64,000 nt of DNA from Daucus carota subsp. sativus. Its lineage: Eukaryota; Streptophyta; Magnoliopsida; Apiales; Apiaceae. Location of the stretch: assembly GCF_001625215.2 (NCBI RefSeq), contig NC_030381.2:53307214-53371213 (forward strand). Direction: 5' to 3'. Position 1 is the stretch's first letter; each line of letters opens with the position of its first letter. The notes under the pieces were generated by a model. That model had not been told where the DNA came from. It searched no databases and worked only from the letters and a program-made list of their open reading frames with translations. Shown piece after piece: positions 13,219 through 24,904 of this stretch. Both the position numbers and the translations under genes were made by a program.

Positions 13219-14113
13219 TTTTATCACTATATCTCATATTTTCTTCTTTATCCATAAATTTCTACATAATTTCTAATTCTATTTTCTTGTCAATTTATAT
13301 CATCCAGTAAATACAACCTAAATGGACTTCCTGATCATGGAGGTAGCTAGACCCACAACAATTAACTGTAAAGACTTGAGAATCCTTACTTTAGACTTTA
13401 GTAATGTTTGTGTTAACCAACATACTTTACTTTTATTTCTTCTCTTCTTTTTCCACTTTTCTCTTCAAAATATTATACTCGCATAATAAACTCTGCTAAT
13501 CCCGCAAGCCTCACACCCACAAACACACAATATATTAATTCTCCGTAATTAATTAGCAACCAACATGATTAACATAAATAATTAATCACTAACCGTAAAA
13601 TTCATGCCCCTTGAAAAATAATCAAGGTTTTCGAGTAATGTAATAGTTAAGCTTTAACCTTGTGGTGTATGTGAATTTTGGTCCCTCAACACGAAAACAA
13701 ATTCCAAGATATCAGCAACTGGGTCCAAAGTTAAAAATTGAAAACGATAATGTCTTATATGTAACGTATGGATACAGTCATTGTACGACAAAGCTTTTTG
13801 GTTATAATGCACACAAAACACAATGATACACAAATGTACATCACTACGTTGTATATTTCTCGCAATAATTTAGCTACTAAATTGGATACTTATGTCAGCA
13901 CTGATGTATATTTTGTGCAAGTGAACTCCCACATGAAACTAAACTATTTTAGGGTGGCCCTGGTGATGTGATTTGTCTTTAAACAAGTTAATAAAGAGAA
14001 ATTACCTTTTAGTAATCTAATAGATTAAATATATAGATTTGATGGGAAACATTGGAATTGCATGCTTCAGGTTCATTTCGTTCAACTTAAGCAGGCTACA
14101 TCAAAGTAATCTA

Positions 14114-14426
14114 CTCCCTCCGTCCCAGTGAGTTATATACATTGGGATTGGACACGGAGACCAAGAAAATGTGTAAGAAATGAGTAAAGTTAAATGAAAA
14201 GTGGGTAAAGTGGTGGGACCCATATATTTTTTAATAATAGATTTGAGATAGTGGAGGAAGGTAGTGGGTGTAATAGTGTTTTTATTATTATAAAATGGAG
14301 ATAGTGGGAGAATGTGGTGGGTGTAGTAGTGTTTTATATTATAAAAAGTTGCTATTTTGGGAATGTATAGAATTGATGGGACATCCCAAAAAGGAAACTG
14401 TATAGAATTGATTGGGACGGAGGGAG
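14114..14426. mobile_element. Stowaway MITE, first of an adjacent pair
   Basis: It begins CTCCCTCCGTCCCAGTGAGT and ends ATTGGGACGGAGGGAG, with TA on both sides. Internal words (CACGGAGACCAAGAAAA, GGTGGGACCCAT, GGGACATCCC) recur in the neighbouring element, so the two belong to one subfamily. Confidence 0.88.
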
Positions 14427-14463
14427 TAATAGATAAAAATATAGATTTAATAGAAATTATATA

Positions 14464-14744
14464 CTCCCTCCGTCCCATTGAGATATATACATTTGTATCG
14501 GGCACGGAGACTAAGAAAAGTGTATAAAGTAATGTAAAGTAATAAGAAAAAGAAAGAAAAATAGGTAAAGTGGTAGGACCCATTAATATTTAAGTGATAG
14601 ATTGAGAAAAGTAGATGAAGTTAGTGGGTGAGTGGGATTTTTATATTATAAAAGTTTACTATTTTAGGAAAGTTTTGAAATGTATAGAATTGAATGGGAC
14701 ATCCCGAAAAGGAAAGTGTATAGAAATCAGAGGGACAGAGGGAG
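14464..14744. mobile_element. Stowaway MITE, second of an adjacent pair
   Basis: It begins CTCCCTCCGTCCCATTGAGA and ends AGAGGGACAGAGGGAG, with TA duplicated on both sides. It has the same orientation and subfamily as the copy 37 bp upstream. A minus-strand frame of 160 codons crosses most of both elements and is not a gene. Confidence 0.86.
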
Positions 14745-14993
14745 TATCTTTTAATATTGTAGCAAAATGACATATATGGGATGCATCGCTTAATCATATC
14801 AATATTAGGGTGACATTTGATATAAGTCGTTTGAATTTATCGCAAATCTTAAAACTACAAGTAATAATCATATAATTAACTTCTTTACCATTATCCAATA
14901 TATACTAATATGATATTACCTATTTAAAATGTTGTCAATTTTTTATACCTCTATAAAATAATATCATATTATTAAAATTGTTCAATTAAGTTT

Positions 14994-15219
14994 TTTTTTT
15001 TTACGTAGGAACCCGCAACCGCTACCTTTCGGGTGCGCACAGAGTAAACTCGAACTCACGTAATAACCTGCAAACTACGTGAACCAGGTAAACCGCAATT
15101 AAGCGATAGACTCTGATCTAAGAGGCATAATCACAAATTTTGCTCATTTCGACAGTTGAAACTGTAACAAAGAGGATATAAGTCTCCTCTTTTAACCAGA
15201 ACCAACCCTTACTAGCTCG
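14994..15219 (-). mobile_element. SINE (Au-SINE-like) with 9-bp target duplication
   Basis: Read on the minus strand, the 226-bp element ends with GCGCACCCGAAAGGTAGCGG, then TTGCGGGTTCCTACGT and an A tail, and it contains TTTACCTGGTTCACGTAG and GAGTTCGAG. These words match the 3' half of the widespread angiosperm Au SINE as I know it. ATTAAGTTT directly flanks both ends (14985-14993 and 15220-15228). It has no coding capacity, as expected for a Pol III-derived retroposon. Confidence 0.75.
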
Positions 15220-15840
15220 ATTAAGTTTAAGGATAAATCTCTCTTTGTTCTCTAATGTTGCATTCGGATTTACACTGCTCTAAGCTATATATGCATGCAA
15301 GTAACGAATTAAAAAGAGAGAAGAGTAAGACTGATTGCGAAAGTAGTTAACTACATTGCATTAATTTCATTTATATAATTGATATTCATCGAATACAATG
15401 GGGGACCTCGTAATCTTTGTTAAGTGATTTGATCATGAAAAAGGGAATAATAATTAGACATAACAAAGAAAACCAAATCACTGCCAACCAAAATTAAATT
15501 CATTAAATTATTTGCCTAAACACATACGTAATTCTTTAAAACGTGTTTGGACACAGCTCCGGTACACAATAATAAAGCAATTAAAGATATATAACTACAA
15601 GTAACCTTCAGTAACTACCAAATTTTATTTAACGTACGTGTTGCGTAAATTTAAACTATTTATTACATTTTGTCAAAAAACTATTTATCATATAATACTC
15701 CTAACTATATAATTGTTTTATATAAGATGTTATATGCCCAAATTTGGTCAAATAAAAAATAACAAGGAATTAACCAAGCAAAGCAAAATTAAATAAGGCG
15801 GCCATCAATTGCCATCCACTTGATCGTCGCAGGAAAAATA

Positions 15841-16071
15841 CTCCATCTATCCTATTTAATTCTATACGTTTCTTTTTCACCGCTCCACGCACTTCAATAC
15901 TCTTATAAAATATAATTTTATAATTTATTTATAATTTTTTTAAATAAAAATATAACATTCAAACTTTTATTCAGAAAATAAATGTTAAAAATAAATTATA
16001 AAACTATACTTTACATAGAATTAAAATCCTTGCCCGTCCTAGCCCAGTGTATATAACTAGGACGGAGGGAG
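15841..16071. mobile_element. Stowaway-like MITE
   Basis: The left end CTCCATCTATCCTATTTAAT is a mutated Stowaway terminus; the right end ACTAGGACGGAGGGAG is canonical. TA lies on both sides. The interior includes a short inverted pair around TTTTATTCAGAAAATAAA. Confidence 0.75.
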
Positions 16072-16778
16072 TAGAAATATCATTGAACACCTCATCAGTT
16101 ATGTGTCTATCAGCACTCATATATATATCGACTGGACTATTGTTAACATCATAAATATTATTTATTATTTTATGAAAGTCACATTATTATTTTATGAATT
16201 AGGTACTATTATTCATTGCCAACACGATCTCTTTCAAACCTTTTTTATATGTTTTTGATGAATTAGGTCAATTACCATTTATAGCTGTTTAATATTCGAT
16301 TCACGCTAACGACACTGTTCAAACTTATGAAAAATATCTACACACGTGAGGTGCAGATAGATCCACATCATTCTCGGGGAACTTTATAATTTTCTTATAT
16401 GCAAAATTAATTTGTGCTCGAGGTAAAGAGCCTTGATGCTGAAAATAACCATTTAAAAGTACATTTAATTAGCATATGACTTATGTGCAATGTTTTAAAA
16501 ATCGAAGACCATCAACGTTAATGGTCGATTAATCATTATTTGAACAGACTCGGTTTTGATTAAATATTAATCGAGTTAATTCTTTTTTGAAAAATGATTA
16601 ATTGGACAAAATCAACAATTGGTCAAAAGTGGGTCAATTATTGAAAAAGCTAAAAATTAAATATTTTATCTTAAAATTAAAATAAAATAAGAAAAGACGT
16701 ATGTTTTTATGAAAACTTAAAAATATATATTATTTTTATTAATGATATTTTTTTTGCTAAACAAGTCGATGTTCTTTG

Positions 16779-16940
16779 TTGAATAAATAACAAGAAATAT
16801 CCATGTAGTATATGAATTTTTATTATTTTGACTTTTTAAGATATAACACATATGTTGTGTTTAGTTTGAATAAATAACAAGAAATATTCATATAGTATAT
16901 AAATTTTTATTATTTTGACTTTTTAAGATATAACACTTAT
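16779..16940. repeat. tandem duplication, 87-bp period
   Basis: The segment starting TTGAATAAATAACAAGAAAT at 16779 recurs at 16866 with few changes, and both copies run through ATTATTTTGACTTTTTAAGA to ATATAACAC. The second copy abuts the foldback element that follows. Confidence 0.75.
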
Positions 16941-17280
16941 GGGTATCTCTAAATATGAGTTTAAGGAATAAAAATATTATTTATACACGTTTACACGTTA
17001 TTCTTGAATGTTAACACAATTAAGAACAAGATTATGACTTCTAGTATTTATGATAGTATATTTAGATTTTATCAAATTTATTTACTATTTATTTTTTATT
17101 ATAGATTATTTTCTTTGTTTTAATTTAAAATAAATAGTAAATAAACTTGATAAAAATTAAATATATTACCATAAATAGTAGAAGTCATTACTTAGTAATT
17201 AGTTCTGGTAATATTGAAGAATAATGTGTAAAACTTTGTAAATAATATTTTTAATTTTTAAACTCATATTTAGAGATACC
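16941..17280. repeat. long foldback (inverted-repeat) element
   Basis: The 340-bp element begins GGGTATCTCTAAATATGAGT and ends with its exact inverse, ACTCATATTTAGAGATACC. Much of each half pairs with the other: AATAAAAATATTATTTA with TAAATAATATTTTT, and AGTATTTATGATAGTATATT with its near inverse. It is a MITE or foldback able to form a hairpin with arms of roughly 150 bp. TAT on both sides could be a 3-bp target duplication. Confidence 0.7.
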
Positions 17281-18986
17281 TATAACTGACTTTAGTGACC
17301 AATTTGAGATTTCGGTGACCAACTTGATATATTCAGCCCACTTTGATGACTCACTTGATTATTAACCCTTATAGGCAATTGTTAACAAATATCATTCCTT
17401 CCTCCATTCTATTCCTTACATGCTAGATTATACCTTCAAAGATGGAAAACTCCATTCTCTCCTACCCTCAATTTCTTCTCAAATATCATCATAGCAATTT
17501 TGCATTCCATTAAATTTATTTCAAAACTTCTCTGCTATCTCTGTTAGTTCCAAGTAATTTTATTTATTCAATTCGTTTCCTTTCCTCCCAACCAAACACA
17601 ACAATAATTATTATTTAATAAGAAAAAGTTGTACAAATCTATAAAAAATAAATTAATTAAAATCATAAAAAATATATAAAAGAAATGTAAGTAGTTGCAA
17701 ATATAACTTTATGTGAAAGTTTGGATCCGATATTTAACACTAAAAATTCTTAAGATATACTTCTATGTCCTCCTAATTGTATACATTAGAGACGTGGATG
17801 CGGCACACACTTTCGTAATTCTATAATGTATAGTTCCATAACTTATTAGAAGATATTTTTTTAAAAAAAAGATTTAATATTTAAAATTTATTTTAAAAAT
17901 TTTAAAAATATTTTATAAAAATATTTAAGTGGGCGCCGAATACTAAAAAAAACTTGCAAAAACAATTTGGATGAAGGGAATGTTAATAATCACAATGGAG
18001 AGGTTCTACCGTATAACTTTATGTTTTAAAAAGTCTAATAGGACTACAAAGGGTGGGAGAATATGAAACAATAATCAATAATGAATTTCTTTTTGTAAAA
18101 AGAAAATGAATAATCAGTAATGAATTTGGTCAGCTAGCAAGAATACATATTTTTGTGTGTCAGCCCTTTGTCATATTCCTTGTCACTTCAAAGCAAACTT
18201 TTAGCCCTTGTCTCTCGATTAGCAAAAAAAAATAAAAAATCTTAGCCCTTGTCATATTCTCTTCTTTGATTCTCGAATCTGTAGACAACAAATCAATTAT
18301 ACGGTTATACCTATATTTTGTATCAGACTATTACATGTAACCACTACTTTTGTTTTCATTTTAATAAAAAATAAATAAATAAAAAGACAGTGACCATCTC
18401 ATATAACAGTTATGCATGGGGACATTACCCCGATTTTGAGTAAATGTCGAGTACTGTTAGCAGCTGCATTGATCCCCAACTTGAGTCTCCAAGCATGGGT
18501 CCTGAGTCCTACTGAGCCATTAGATCTCGTACCCAAATTTCGTGTGATTTATTTTGTTTAATTGCTAATTAATGAGGTTTACCCTACATATTAAACGTGA
18601 GGTTGCTTTCTTCCATTATGCTAATCAAGGGACCCTTTGGAAATGATCTTAAGAAATGGTGCTTGGATTCTTGGAGATCTTGTGTGATCTTGGTATTGTC
18701 CTTTTCAGTCTTGTATGTTGTGAAAGGGACCATCCCGGTAGAAATCATAATAATGATTAAAAGTTTTTTTTTCATTCTAATCAGTCAGTTAATCATTTCC
18801 AACAAATTAATCCCCGTGTGACACTGGCTATTTACACCTTTCGAAAGACTGCATGCACCGGTATTTATTCATTCGTGAACTATTCTTATTCTATTTCTTG
18901 AATAAAAATTTTAGGCTTTTCTATCATTTAACTTTAAATCTTTTTAGAAGAAAGTCTTTCGGATTTTATACAAGTAACAAATCTTA

Positions 18987-19441
18987 CTCCATCTCTCTCA
19001 TTCTATTACGTCTTTTTTACATTGTTTAACATACATTTTGATGTGCATATAAAATTTACTCGATCAGTCCCATTCGTCTTTATACACTTTTCTTTTGTGG
19101 AGACCCACCCAATTTTATATATTTCAAAAATTACCAAAAATAACAAAATTTTATTTAATAGAAATCAACTTACGTTCACTATTTTATTCCACTATACTCA
19201 CAAGCTATAGATACTCTCTACATCTCTAGGTTGTTTACGCTCACTATTTACACGCATTTTGAGATTCCTATAAAGTATAATTCAAAAACTTTTCTTTTAA
19301 TTTTTTTTTTGAATAAAAGTTTAAATATCAAACTTTTATTGAGGGGAAAAAAAATAAAAATATATTATGAAACTATACTTTAAATGAGTCTTTAAAGCAT
19401 GCCAAAAAGTGACGTAAGGAAATGAAGGGGGACAGATGGAG
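18987..19441. mobile_element. Stowaway-like MITE, possibly composite
   Basis: The left end is CTCCATCTCTCTCATTCTAT, the right end GGGGGACAGATGGAG, with TA on both sides. At 455 bp it is long for a Stowaway element. The internal stretch CCCATTCGTCTTTATACACT recalls the other local Stowaway subfamily, so one copy may have inserted in another. Confidence 0.6.
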
Positions 19442-21570
19442 TATTAAATATTGATTGATCTCACCACTTTACCTACTTTTCTTACTTTTTCCACTAAATT
19501 ACTATACTACAGTAAATATTTATTTTTGTAGAAAGTAATTTCGTAATTTATTTTTCAAATTTTGTTTCTTTAATAAATATTTAAATATTAAATTTTTATT
19601 TAAAAAATTATAAAATTACATTTTATGAAAATTCATAAATACGTGTCAAATCTCATTTCTGAGCTAAACTGCTCGGGACAAGAGTAGCATTATTTTTGGT
19701 AGATTTTTCCTTTGTGCTCATACATTATTGACATCTTCAATCGTTTTGAGCCAAAAGTCTAGAGTTTTAGAGAGCTAGGGAGAACAAAACATTGAAAGGC
19801 TTTGAAAGAAAGTGAAGTGGCAAGGACTTGACTTGGTTACTAGATACTGAAGTGATGTTTAAACGGTGTTATGATCTTGAAATTCAATGTATGTAATTCA
19901 AGTTGAAAGTTGTACTGCAAACAAGATGAGCTGTTGATTGATGTCTAATCTGTACTTGCTCATCCATCTGAGAGATGATGAATTAAAGAGACATCCTATC
20001 TTCATAAATGAATTTCATAGCTAGACTCCGTATAGTTTCTTCTGCAGTTTCTGGCCTTTAAAATCTCGAATGCACTCATGCAGTGTTGACAGCCTAACCA
20101 ACTCAAATATACCGTACGTTCGGACAATGAGAACCTATTGGTAACTAATTTAATGTTGGAGATTTTCTTAAATCCCCATTTTAGGTTCTCAAAGTATTGA
20201 AAAGTTTACTGCAAATTTAAATGTCACTGATTTTTATGTAAAAGTGTTATAATAGTATAATATAAATCAGGATAATCACTTGTTATTATTAAGGACCGAG
20301 AAATATAAGTTGAGCAAACAAACAAATATAATGGATCAAAAAACTACAACCCAATTCTCAATCTAAAATCTAAACACCCTTTGTGAGTTTAAAATAATAA
20401 TTTATGATTTGTAGTAATTTATTATGATAAGTATGTAGATTGAATTATCTATATGGGTAATTTTGTATATAGCTGTTTATGATTTAATAAAAGTATAATA
20501 ATAAAAATAAATTTGATGGGTCGGTTATTTGAGTTGAGTGATGAAATTAAATTTTTATTAAAAAAATTAATGAAAAAAATAAGTTGTTCAAAAAATACAT
20601 CTTACCAACTTCTTATTTTAAGTCAGTTTTTCACTTATTTTTAATTTTAAATTAAGTTAAGACTTTTTACACAATCACACATTTCTAGTTTAATGTCGAG
20701 TGAGTTTAAAGTCGAGATAAACAGGTTCAAACCAGTTTCGGATACCATGCATGCAAGAAACTATCACGTTTAAAACTTCACATATCTAAATAGACCAATT
20801 ACTTGACATGTTTATCCGTGGAATACTGGTCATGCATTACATCCTAATAATCCACATTAACATCAATAAATCATAGAGTTGAATAATTACAGAAGTGATC
20901 TTGCTTGGTCACCGTCCAGATTTTGGTCAAAAAATTGTGAAACACCGGTCTTAAAAAGCTGTGCTGTCGTTTAGCTGTAGCTTTCTAAGTCTCTATTGTC
21001 CATTAAATAGCGTCCCAAAATACAGCACACCTACCGATTAAGTAACCTTTCCAAACAGGACTATAGGTAAATGGGTAGCTCTAGGATATGTCTCGGTACT
21101 TTTTTAGCCTTTTATTTATTTAATTATTGTCTATAATTAACTTCTGCAGATTCTAAAATTCCTCTTCTTCATCCTAAAAGCTGCAATATGGTATTTTGAG
21201 TAATCTTATGTTTGATATGTTTGATGGACTTCTAGGTATAGAGGGTGAGCCTGTCTAGGTTTCAAGTAAGATACTTAGAGCTATTTTTGATTGTAGGATG
21301 AAAAATACGTGTCTGTATCATAAGGTAGAAATTGGCTTAAAATAAGAACTTATTTTTTTCAACGACTTAACTTTTTTCAATTTTTTTATAAAATTATCTT
21401 TAAGTCATAAATTATCCATAAATAATAATTATTTTATAATTATATTTTTAATAATTCATAAATTATTAATAAATTAAAATTATCTAAACATACATTTTAA
21501 ACCCTCACCTTATCACATTAAGTCAAGTTATGTCATAAATTGTAATTTTAAATTCAATCAAAAAGTTTTA

Positions 21571-22034
21571 GAGGGGTGTATTGTATTGGGATTTTAAAGA
21601 ATTTTTTTGCATTCATGAAATCTGAGGATATTCGATTGGGATTGTTTGAAATCCATTAAAATCTTGAGTTATTCAATTGGGATTTTAAATTATGCTACAA
21701 AATCTGGTGGTATTCAATTGGGATTTTAAATTATGCTTTAAAATCTGATGGTGTTCAATGGAGATTGTTTAAAATCCATTAAAATCTGATGGTATTCAAA
21801 TGCTGATGGATTTTTTTTTTCATTTCATAAAATGATGGATTTTGTGACATTCTTCAGTGTATTTTAAGTTTTTTGAAATCTCATCAAAATCAATGGAATT
21901 TTGAAGCATTATACCTAAATCCCATCAACTCTGCCATATTTTATCAAGAATCCGCACAAAATCAAAATCCCATATAATTCATTAAAATTCATAAACTAAA
22001 AACAATCCATTAAAATCTCAATCGAATACCCCCG
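21571..22034. mobile_element. Tourist-like MITE, copy 2, with TTA target duplication
   Basis: It begins GAGGGGTGTATTGTATTGGG and ends AATCGAATACCCCCG; TTA sits on both sides. The interior repeats GGTATTCAATTGGGATTTTA-type words. A TTA/TAA duplication is diagnostic of PIF/Harbinger elements. Confidence 0.8.
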
Positions 22035-22982
22035 TTAGTCTAGCAACGCGAAACAAACTAGTCCAGCAATGTGTGACAATGGAAACAAATATGACTCAAA
22101 TTTGATTGATTCCCGATATGATATATTTTAAACGGACATCTGTTAAAAGTTAAACGAAAAGTATGATAACATAGATGTGATTAATTCACGGACTGTTAAA
22201 ATTTTATTTATATATGATCCGTAAATAATGTAACAAAAGTTAAATTCCGGTATGAATCACAGAATTATCCCGGATTTGTAAAATATGTATGATTAAGATG
22301 GGTCGTAATCAAAATTGCACAGAAGTAAAATCGGAAAATGCTATTATTATGAAACCGAGGGTCTCGGAAATGCTATTATTATGAAACGGAGGGAGACCGA
22401 GTGGAGGAGAGTAGCGACGAAACTGATAATCTAAGAGAACTTACGGTGGACACATCTGCTGAGGCCTAGCTGCTTGACTTGCTGTTGGCAGAACAAAAGT
22501 ACAGAAATTGAATTAGTAACCTGTACTAGTATAAATAGTTCTAGTGCATCCCCCCTCAATGACAGCCCATACTCATGTAATGGAAATGGATTTTTTCCAG
22601 AGTTTACTGTAAAAGCAAACAGGTTACAGAAAAGCATACAATTATATTACTGTTAAGATATTACTATGTGAAATGACAAAACTTCCGGTGACAAGGGAAG
22701 CTTCCTTGTTGCACCCTTTTCATTTTTCTTTAACCCGTCCTTCGTTTGTCCCGTTATAGAAATTTAAATACTCATGCACGTGGTTTTAAAAGACCCGAAG
22801 TTGCTTATTTTCAGATATGTCCATGGCCTTGCTATGTCTTGACATTGTAACTTTTGGTACTAAAGTTCAGATCAATTGGATTTAAGCAGAATTTATATAA
22901 AGCCAAAATAATTAAATCAGCCTTTGTGACAAAATTCAATTATTTGACACTTTTTAACTTGTCTGTTAATTTGTTGTGGTCA

Positions 22983-23121
22983 ATTACAGAAATTTAAATA
23001 CTCACGCACACGTGTCTTTGTTGAGACCACTTGTTATCCGGAGAAGATGGTATTACAGAAATTTAAATACTCACGCACACATGTCTTCGTTGAAACTACT
23101 TGTGTTATCTAGAGAAGATGG
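22983..23121. repeat. tandem repeat, 69-bp period, first unit with CACGTG
   Basis: The word ATTACAGAAATTTAAATACT begins at 22983 and again at 23052, each followed by CACGCACAC(A/G)TGTCT and later GAGAAGATGG. A shorter, more diverged third copy of the first 25 bp lies near 22757. The first unit contains a CACGTG core; the second reads CACATG. Confidence 0.75.
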
Positions 23122-23820
23122 AATCCGTTATACTGAGCTTTGCATTTTGTCTTGACAAACACCATAAATCTCAGAATCTGGTCATTAAAGCTACGAAATG
23201 AACTGATATTTCAAGCCTCACAAACAGTCGTTACGCGTCTCCTCTATACAGTCAAATTTTCACCCTTTCATGCTTAAATTCACTAGCTAAAACATGTGAA
23301 CTCAGAACATAAGTTCTGAAAACCAGAATGGTCCCCTGCATATTCCCCTTTCAACCTGCAGTCTTTCATCGATTTACCCTTTTTCGCGCTAAAAATATAA
23401 ATGTACCCACGAACCAGATACAGTATAGCCTTAAATACGTTCTACATTGCCGCTATTTTTCAACAATTTAAACGCAGTTTGTAACCTCTTCACTACGTTT
23501 AACGTCTTGATGTTTAACAACTTGCAGTAGCGGATCCAGATTCAGAACCACAATCGTAAATTGCAAGAACATGGGGTCAAATTTCAAAGAGACAGTGTGT
23601 TACAGTACAGTTGAACCCGGCAACAATGACAGGGCACAAAATAAATGGAGTGCACCCTTTAGGCACATTAAATAGAATACGTACGAATCGATACCTACTT
23701 TGTCTGATGAAATAACTCATAAGAAAACAAAATACCTTAAAATCTAATGCAAGATATTCAAACTTGAAGAAAGGAGCCAAGAAGAAAGTCTTGTTGAAGC
23801 AGACTTCAATCTTGAACATC

Positions 23821-23966
23821 ATTAAGCTGTGATCAGAAATTACTCAGATATCCGCAGAACAGTTTGTAAACTATTCTTAAACGTCATTAAGCTGTGATCA
23901 GAGATAACTCAGATATCCGCAAAACAGTTTGTAAACTATTCTTAAGCATCATTAAGCTGTGATCAA
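23821..23966. repeat. tandem repeat, 65-bp period, about 2.3 copies
   Basis: ATTAAGCTGTGATCA starts at 23821, 23886 and 23951. The two full units share ACTCAGATATCCGCA and ACAGTTTGTAAACTATTCTT. They differ at only a few positions, so the duplication is fairly recent. Confidence 0.85.
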
Positions 23967-24662
23967 GGCGACAATAAACAGTTCTAGAGTACCTTCTAAA
24001 TTTCTCTACGATACCTTTTGAGTTTAAAGTTAGGTGTCAGTACTTATTAGTACTTGCCATATAATTAGATCTAAGGATCATTGTCTTTTTACCATATCAG
24101 TAATACTTAATCATCTCCAGTTCTCATGTATTGTTTATCTGAAACGAAGACCAGACCGCGGGGTTTATCACACCAGCAGTGCCAGACTTTCTCTCCTATT
24201 CACTACGCTGAACATATTAAAATCTCTGTCCGGTTCACATGAAAATCATGTGACCTTACAACTCTGTGTGTGTTCGACGTGTAACAGCTTTAACATTTTT
24301 ACCTGAATCATGACAACTAGTAAGTCCATTATTTCCCAGAGTCTGCACTGAACAGATATAATTGTTCTTCCAGAACAATCTTCACAGCGGAGCTTTAAGT
24401 AGTGGGACTAAATGTTCCGCACTGATTGCAAATTGTTATCCTTGCCCTCGTTTAATAAATGCACTATAAGGACTCCCATGAGCGTAAATGTCAGAATCCC
24501 AAAAATTATAGAACTGAGAATTGGCGCGTCAAATCTCAGATTTCAAATTATAGAAACAATAAACTCATCACAAAGTTGTCATCCCTGTGGATCGGTGATA
24601 ATTTTCCATGCTTTTTAATCAACATCCTTTAAGGCTTGCTGTGAATTTTACAAACTCTTACC

Positions 24663-24790
24663 TCTGCTCGGTGGTGGAGCCTGTGATTTAATAGGAGTTC
24701 TAAGCTGAGGTTGCATCTGCTTCCTCTGTTTTTTCTCGTACGTGTTCTCAGCTTTATCTGGTGACAGCAATTCAGTTTTGAAATCAGCCT
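24663..24790 (-). other. exon-like segment, function unknown
   Basis: On the minus strand an open stretch of about 42 codons reads, in part, KTELLSPDKAENTYEKKQRK and then RTPIKSQAPPPSR. It is followed at once by GTAAGAGT, a good splice donor. The composition is basic and proline-rich, unlike chance AT-rich frames nearby. I cannot assign a family or find partner exons. It lies just downstream of the receptor-kinase pseudogene and could be a captured exon, part of a fast-evolving gene, or coincidence. Confidence 0.3.
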
Positions 24791-24904
24791 TAAATCACTG
24801 GTATAGGACCATTACCAACTCATAGCAAAGAAGAGGAAATTGCGGTAAACCAAGTGATAACATGGCAGCAAATTTGAGCATGCTCAACTCAAAATAAAAA
24901 AGAC

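Larger units (their letters stand above)
10548..22980. other. 12-kb stretch without recognisable genes
   Basis: No frame in this stretch shows a known domain, and no chain of exon-like segments could be assembled. The longest frame (160 codons, 14101-14583 minus) lies inside two MITEs. The supportable content is transposon-derived and is listed separately: Stowaway, Tourist-like, SINE and foldback elements. A slightly GC-richer patch near 12050-12250 stands out in composition but has no identifiable function. Confidence 0.6.

Noticed and set aside
14101-14583. 160-codon minus-strand open frame
   Set aside because: It lies across two Stowaway MITEs; its repeated internal peptide simply reflects the two related elements, and no domain is present.
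22431-22656. Overlapping small frames on both strands
   Set aside because: They have no recognisable domain, no splice context that links them to other exons, and the two strands are equally open, as expected by chance.
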